NCBI GenBank assembly: GCA_016297675.1
Contig: JAEDGE010000077.1
Location: forward strand, 1 to 9,017
Reading direction: 5' to 3'
Length of the DNA: 9,017 nucleotides
Source: Oscillospiraceae bacterium
GTDB lineage: Bacteria > Bacillota > Clostridia > Oscillospirales > Ruminococcaceae
The translations under genes were made by a program, and so were the position numbers. Within the stretch, counting starts at the first letter, position 1. Each line of letters opens with the position of its first letter. Under the pieces are notes generated by a model. The model saw only the letters and a list, made by a program, of their open reading frames with translations, was not told the DNA's origin and searched no databases. Positions 6,058-9,017 of the stretch are shown here, piece by piece.

Positions 6058-6573
6058 ATGCAGTCAAAAAAATTATATCAAAGCTCCGTTCTCTGGCTCT
6101 GCTGCACACTTCTCTGGTGCGTGGTGATTTTCTGCTTTTCTGCACAGGATGCAACTGCCTCCACCGCAGTCAGTGATGGGGTATTGCATAAAATTGCAGA
6201 AATCTGCACCGCATGGATTCCGGCAGATGCAGCAGAGATAGACAGTGAAAATCATGCCTCCATGGCGTTTCTCATCCGTAAAATCGCCCATTTTACGCTT
6301 TATTTCATCCTTGGAATCTTTTCCGCTGCAACCATGTTTTCTTTTACAGTCAAACATCACCGTTCTCTGTCAGCTGGCTGGTTTACTGCGTGGAGTTTCT
6401 GCATTTTCTATGCATCGACAGATGAATTTCACCAGCTTTTTGTACCGGGAAGAACAGGAAGATTTTTAGATATTGGAATTGACAGTCTCGGGGCATTGCT
6501 TAGCAGCTTGCTACTGCTATTCTTTGTACAGCGTTCCGTCCATCGAAATCAAAAACCAGAAAATGGTGTTTGA
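6058..6573 (+). CDS. VanZ-like family membrane protein
   Basis: The 171-aa protein carries the VanZ-like domain pattern. There is an N-terminal membrane helix (about 10-27) ending in FSAQD (27-31). RKIAHFTLYFILG (74-86) starts the second helix. The signature DEFHQLFVPGRTGRFLDIGID (122-142) is followed by a last helix (about 143-158). VanZ itself confers low-level teicoplanin resistance by an unclear mechanism; most chromosomal relatives are of unknown function, so no resistance role is implied. The start is set at the ATG at 6058, with AAGAAGG (6042-6048) 9 nt upstream and a promoter ending at 6020. An in-frame TTG at 6001 would lie inside that promoter. The 3' end overlaps the convergent sigK gene by 25 bp, and no terminator is visible between them. 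Confidence 0.88.
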   Translation: MQSKKLYQSSVLWLCCTLLWCVVIFCFSAQDATASTAVSDGVLHKIAEICTAWIPADAAEIDSENHASMAFLIRKIAHFTLYFILGIFSAATMFSFTVKHHRSLSAGWFTAWSFCIFYASTDEFHQLFVPGRTGRFLDIGIDSLGALLSSLLLLFFVQRSVHRNQKPENGV

Positions 6574-7244
6574 TCATACTGCTTCCGTAAAACCGCAATG
6601 GCTCGCTTCTCCAGCCGTGAGACATAAGAACGAGAGATGCCCATCTTTTTTGCAACCTCTCGCTGCGTCATTGGCACCTGCCCATAAAGTCCATATCGAT
6701 GTACCAGAATTTCCACTTCTCTTGGAGAAAGCGATTGCTGCAAAAACTGATACAGCTGCTGCGTCTGCATCTGGGCAGCAACCTGCTCCTGAATATCGCT
6801 GCCATCGTCCATAATATCCAGCAAGGTCAGTTGATTGCCGTCCTTATCTGTATCAATGGGTTCTCCCATAGAGACAGCATCCCCCTGCTTCCGGCAGGTA
6901 CGGAAATGCATGAGAATTTCATTTTCAATGCAGCGGCTTGCATATGTGGCAAAACGTGCTCCTTTTTCATAGTCAAAGGTGGAAACTGCTTTCATCAGTC
7001 CCACGGTTCCAATGGAGAGCAAATCTTCCTGCTCTACTTGATTAGCATAATACTTTTTAATAATGTGTGCCACCAACCGCATATTATGCAGAATCAGCTT
7101 CTCTCTGGCACTTTGATCGCCGGCTTTCATTTTTTGAAAGCATAGCAGTTCCTCTTTCTGAGAGAGTGGTTTCCGAAACGCACCAGATGTCTCAATGTGC
7201 AGGAAAAAACAGACCAAATGTTGCAGCAGCGTGGATAATACCAT
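6549..7244 (-). CDS. sigK: Sporulation sigma factor SigK (pro-form)
   Basis: This is a 231-aa sigma-70 family factor, close to Bacillus pro-SigK in length. Region 2 is strongly conserved: HNMRLVAHIIKKYY (53-66), EDLLSIGTVGLMKAVSTFD (73-91) and ATYASRCIENEILMHFR (99-115). Region 4 carries SPREVEILVHRYGL (173-186) and the helix-turn-helix TQREVAKKMGISRSYVSRLEKRA (193-215). The first 20 or so residues are hydrophobic and resemble the SigK pro-sequence, lining up before AFRKPLS (22-28), the counterpart of AFPQPLS in Bacillus. The product is therefore probably made inactive and membrane-associated, and cleaved in the mother cell; no SpoIVFB protease gene is in view. In sporulating relatives it directs late mother-cell genes for coat and maturation. 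The gene is continuous, with no skin-type insertion. The ATG at 7244 is preceded by GGGGGTG (7256-7250) at 5 nt. SigE is the nearest alternative, but the N-terminus favours SigK. Confidence 0.92.
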   Translation of the reverse strand: MVLSTLLQHLVCFFLHIETSGAFRKPLSQKEELLCFQKMKAGDQSAREKLILHNMRLVAHIIKKYYANQVEQEDLLSIGTVGLMKAVSTFDYEKGARFATYASRCIENEILMHFRTCRKQGDAVSMGEPIDTDKDGNQLTLLDIMDDGSDIQEQVAAQMQTQQLYQFLQQSLSPREVEILVHRYGLYGQVPMTQREVAKKMGISRSYVSRLEKRAIAVLRKQYDQTPFSGF

Positions 7245-7268
7245 AAAAACACCCCCATTTTCTCCTCT

Positions 7269-7298
7269 ATTTTATGCCGGCATGAAATTGTCCTATGT
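7269..7298 (-). promoter_or_regulatory. Candidate sigma-E promoter with SpoIIID site for sigK
   Basis: Read on the - strand, CATAAAAT (7276-7269) matches 7 of 8 positions of the Bacillus sigma-E -10 (CATACAHT). ACATAGG (7298-7292), 15 bp upstream, carries the central MATA of the -35. Overlapping and just inside it, TAGGACAATT (7295-7286) is a perfect match to the SpoIIID consensus WWRRACARNY. In Bacillus subtilis, sigK is transcribed by sigma-E RNA polymerase with SpoIIID. Position and combination support the call. Each motif alone is degenerate; a SpoIIID match is expected by chance in roughly 5% of regions this size. No sigma-A promoter is apparent here. Confidence 0.45.
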
Positions 7299-7319
7299 CG
7301 GTATGAGGGAAAATGAGGG
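7274..7319. repeat. Direct repeats in the sigK upstream region
   Basis: ATGCCGGCATGA (7274-7285) and ATGTCGGTATGA (7295-7306) agree at 10 of 12 positions and are offset by 21 bp, two helical turns. The first also holds a perfect 10-bp palindrome, ATGCCGGCAT (7274-7283), between the putative -10 and -35. A second pair, ATGAGGG at 7303-7309 and 7313-7319, is offset by 10 bp. The repeats carry the CATA cores of the promoter elements. They could be binding sites for a regulator or a coincidence of promoter composition. Confidence 0.4.
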
Positions 7320-7341
7320 TGATTTCTTGTGAATAGAATTG

Positions 7342-8940
7342 TTATCTGCGTAATAAGAAATGATTCAGGGAAATCAGATCGGCCAATGTAACTGCATCAT
7401 CCTGATCCCAATCTGCATTTTCTGCTACAATTTCCGTTGTGCCATCCAGCAGATACCGTCGAAACAGCATCGCATCTACAACATTCACACTGCTGTCTCC
7501 GTTGACATCACCTTTTGTCGTGTTTTCAGTGGGGTCAGTCGATGTCACGCCACCATAATAATCATTCAGAGAAATCCCATTCGCTCCTAATGCAATCTGG
7601 TGGTCCAGACTGATGAATCTTCCGTCATCCGTCTGCCAAAGTGCAGGTTCTACCAATGCATATTTATCTTCATCCCACTTTCCAAAATTGTCATAAACCA
7701 AACCGCCAGTATCACCAGAATTTTCATTAAAACACCAGAACGTATGATGAATGTGATTTTCAATCATCAAATCCCGCAGTGCCAGCATCCACTTGGTGTT
7801 GGAACCGTCCGGATCGTGCTGTTCATCAATAAAGCCGCCCCATTCTCCCATGAGCAGCGGTGCAACCTTCTGATCCAACAGATAAAACCAGTTATCATAC
7901 CAGCAATCCTCCAGCAGCGTTTCCTTTGTAAAGCCGTCATAAAACCATTTTTGCTGATAAACCAGTGGACCATAGTCATGCGGTGAGTAAACCAGCTGAC
8001 TTTGATATTCCCCTAAGTCAATCGGATTTTCCTTTGCACCACGGAAATTCCCGCCCCACCAAGTACCATAATAATATTCTGTATTCGTTGTCCAGTCAAT
8101 CGCTGGAGCAGTCCAGTCATATCCTTCCTTCGGATACACTTCTACCCCTTCTACCATCACCAACAGATTTGGATTTTTTGCCATCACATGAGCTGCGGCA
8201 CACTCTGCTGCATATTTCCAGTTATTTGAATCTGTGGTATCATCCCATTTTGCCATAAGACTCGGCACATCGGCTTTGCCGTGCGGTTCATTTTTGAGAT
8301 CAATTGCCAGAATGGTATCATCATCTTTGTAATAATCTGCCAACCATTCCAATGCTTCAAACCAATCCTCTGTGCTGAATTTGTCTGTATACCAAAGGTT
8401 TACCTGATGACCAGCAGAGGCTGTTTCCGCACTATGAATGTCAATCATAATCTTAATGCCCAACTCCCGACACCATGCTACCGCCTGATTCCAGATGTCA
8501 AAACTGTACTTTACTTTTCCGCCGACAACACCTTCTTCCGTTAGTTCTGGATTTGTCCATTCGTTGACCTTTGGCGTTGCCGGATCGGGATCGCCGTTTT
8601 TCCACTGTAACAACAGTTCAGTAGACATCGGAACCCGCAACAGATTAAAACCATGATCTGCAATCTGTGTCAGCATCTCATGCATATTCTGCGACCATAC
8701 CCCGTCAAAGACCTGACTACCAACGTTATACCCAAACCAGTTACATCCGGTCAGCCAAACGGGATTGCCGTTTCTATCCACAATTTCTGCGTTTTCATTG
8801 ACATGCAGCCAGTCATCATGCCAGGCATCTGGCTCCGCAGCAGCTAATACTGCTGGAACAATAGCTGCACTGGTGCCAAATAACAGAACAAAACTGGTCA
8901 GCACCGAAAGTACTCGCTTTAAGATTTGTATTTGTTTCAA
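7342..8940 (-). CDS. Secreted dockerin-bearing GH5 (subfamily 1-like) endoglucanase
   Basis: This 532-aa cellulase cleaves internal beta-1,4-glucan bonds with retention of configuration, outside the cell. In order it has a signal peptide (basic start, hydrophobic 11-30, cleavage near 33-35), a GH5 domain (about 40-462), a short TSTDPTENTT linker (466-475) and a dockerin (476-532). GH5 residues seen are Arg102 (LLRVP), His169 (DIHS), acid/base Glu218 (LKNEPHG), His321-Tyr323 (SPHDYG), nucleophile Glu366 (MGEWGG) and Trp402 (TFWCFN). NPNLLVMVEGV, WWGGN and SGDTGG match the subfamily 1 pattern (Acidothermus E1 type). The dockerin has two calcium loops: Asp478, Asn480, Asp482, Asn486, Asp489 and Asp510, Asp512, Asp514, Thr518, Asp521. 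Their cohesin-contact positions differ (VV versus LA). The dockerin should dock the enzyme to a scaffoldin cohesin in a cellulosome. The start is TTG at 8940 behind AAGGAGGAG (8954-8946); no ATG fits. A strong promoter lies at 8976-9004. No terminator separates it from sigK 97 bp downstream. Confidence 0.95.
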   Translation of the reverse strand: MKQIQILKRVLSVLTSFVLLFGTSAAIVPAVLAAAEPDAWHDDWLHVNENAEIVDRNGNPVWLTGCNWFGYNVGSQVFDGVWSQNMHEMLTQIADHGFNLLRVPMSTELLLQWKNGDPDPATPKVNEWTNPELTEEGVVGGKVKYSFDIWNQAVAWCRELGIKIMIDIHSAETASAGHQVNLWYTDKFSTEDWFEALEWLADYYKDDDTILAIDLKNEPHGKADVPSLMAKWDDTTDSNNWKYAAECAAAHVMAKNPNLLVMVEGVEVYPKEGYDWTAPAIDWTTNTEYYYGTWWGGNFRGAKENPIDLGEYQSQLVYSPHDYGPLVYQQKWFYDGFTKETLLEDCWYDNWFYLLDQKVAPLLMGEWGGFIDEQHDPDGSNTKWMLALRDLMIENHIHHTFWCFNENSGDTGGLVYDNFGKWDEDKYALVEPALWQTDDGRFISLDHQIALGANGISLNDYYGGVTSTDPTENTTKGDVNGDSSVNVVDAMLFRRYLLDGTTEIVAENADWDQDDAVTLADLISLNHFLLRR

Positions 8941-8975
8941 AGAATCTCCTCCTTATTCTGTATTCTTCTGATTTC

Positions 8976-9004
8976 ATCCTATCACGTTTTTCCTTTTCTG
9001 TCAA
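8976..9004 (-). promoter_or_regulatory. Sigma-A promoter of the GH5 cellulase
   Basis: On the - strand TTGACA (9004-8999), a 17-bp spacer and TAGGAT (8981-8976) are present. TGA directly before the -10 gives an extended -10. The predicted start is near 8969, leaving about 30 nt of leader that contains the strong SD at 8954-8946. No operator-like repeat is visible, but the window ends 13 bp upstream of the -35, so upstream control sites would not be seen. Confidence 0.82.
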
Positions 9005-9017
9005 GAATTTTTGTGTG

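Noticed and set aside
7250..7259. Alternative ATG in GAGGAGAAAATGGGGG just upstream of sigK
   Set aside because: It is 14 nt upstream and out of frame with sigK. The in-frame ATG at 7244 restores the conserved pro-SigK N-terminus.
1..9017. CRISPR array, tRNA, rRNA, insertion sequence or phage genes
   Set aside because: No regularly spaced repeats, cloverleaf-like segments, transposase or phage motifs were found on reading both strands.

Overview
The window looks like chromosome from a cellulolytic gut Ruminococcus or close relative (Oscillospiraceae, Bacillota). The main clues are a secreted GH5 endoglucanase ending in a two-repeat dockerin, which is typical of cellulosome-forming Ruminococcus. 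Also pointing this way are an endospore-type sigma factor of the SigK family, strong AGGAGG-type ribosome binding sites and moderate-to-low GC. The genus is an inference; no rRNA or other marker is present. Seven intact protein genes are seen. I found no tRNA, rRNA, CRISPR array, insertion sequence or phage gene.

Left part (1-2600, + strand): two tandem perfect hairpins at the edge are followed by a perfect-consensus sigma-A promoter (TTGACA, 17 bp, TATAAT). It drives a two-gene operon: an MBOAT membrane O-acyltransferase and a membrane-anchored SGNH/GDSL-type protein on a Thr/Ser-rich stalk. The operon closes with a clear rho-independent terminator. Such pairs typically transfer acyl groups, usually acetyl, across the membrane to cell-envelope polymers. 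The substrate here is unknown.

Middle part (2600-5700): a MOP-superfamily polysaccharide/lipid-linked precursor flippase, closest in character to SpoVB/Wzx, lies on the + strand. It converges, with only 6 bp between stop codons, on a YbaK/EbsC-type Cys-tRNA(Pro) deacylase gene on the - strand. Upstream of ybaK on the same strand is an unrecognised five-helix membrane protein with a soluble C-terminal domain. That gene has a strong promoter and a leader of about 130 nt with alternative short pairings near the ribosome binding site.

Right part (5700-9017): a non-coding gap of about 356 bp carries two divergent promoters, one for the membrane protein and one for a short VanZ-like protein (+). 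The VanZ-like gene overlaps the 3' end of the convergent sigK gene by 25 bp. sigK is uninterrupted and retains an N-terminal pro-sequence. Its upstream region shows a sigma-E-like promoter and a perfect match to the Bacillus SpoIIID consensus. Upstream of sigK on the same strand is the dockerin-bearing GH5_1 cellulase, with a TTG start, a strong SD and its own near-consensus promoter.

No clearly new multi-gene system stands out. The points most worth a second look are the sigK control region, the orphan five-helix protein with its leader, the MBOAT-SGNH pair with its GNSR variant motif, and the double hairpin at the left edge.
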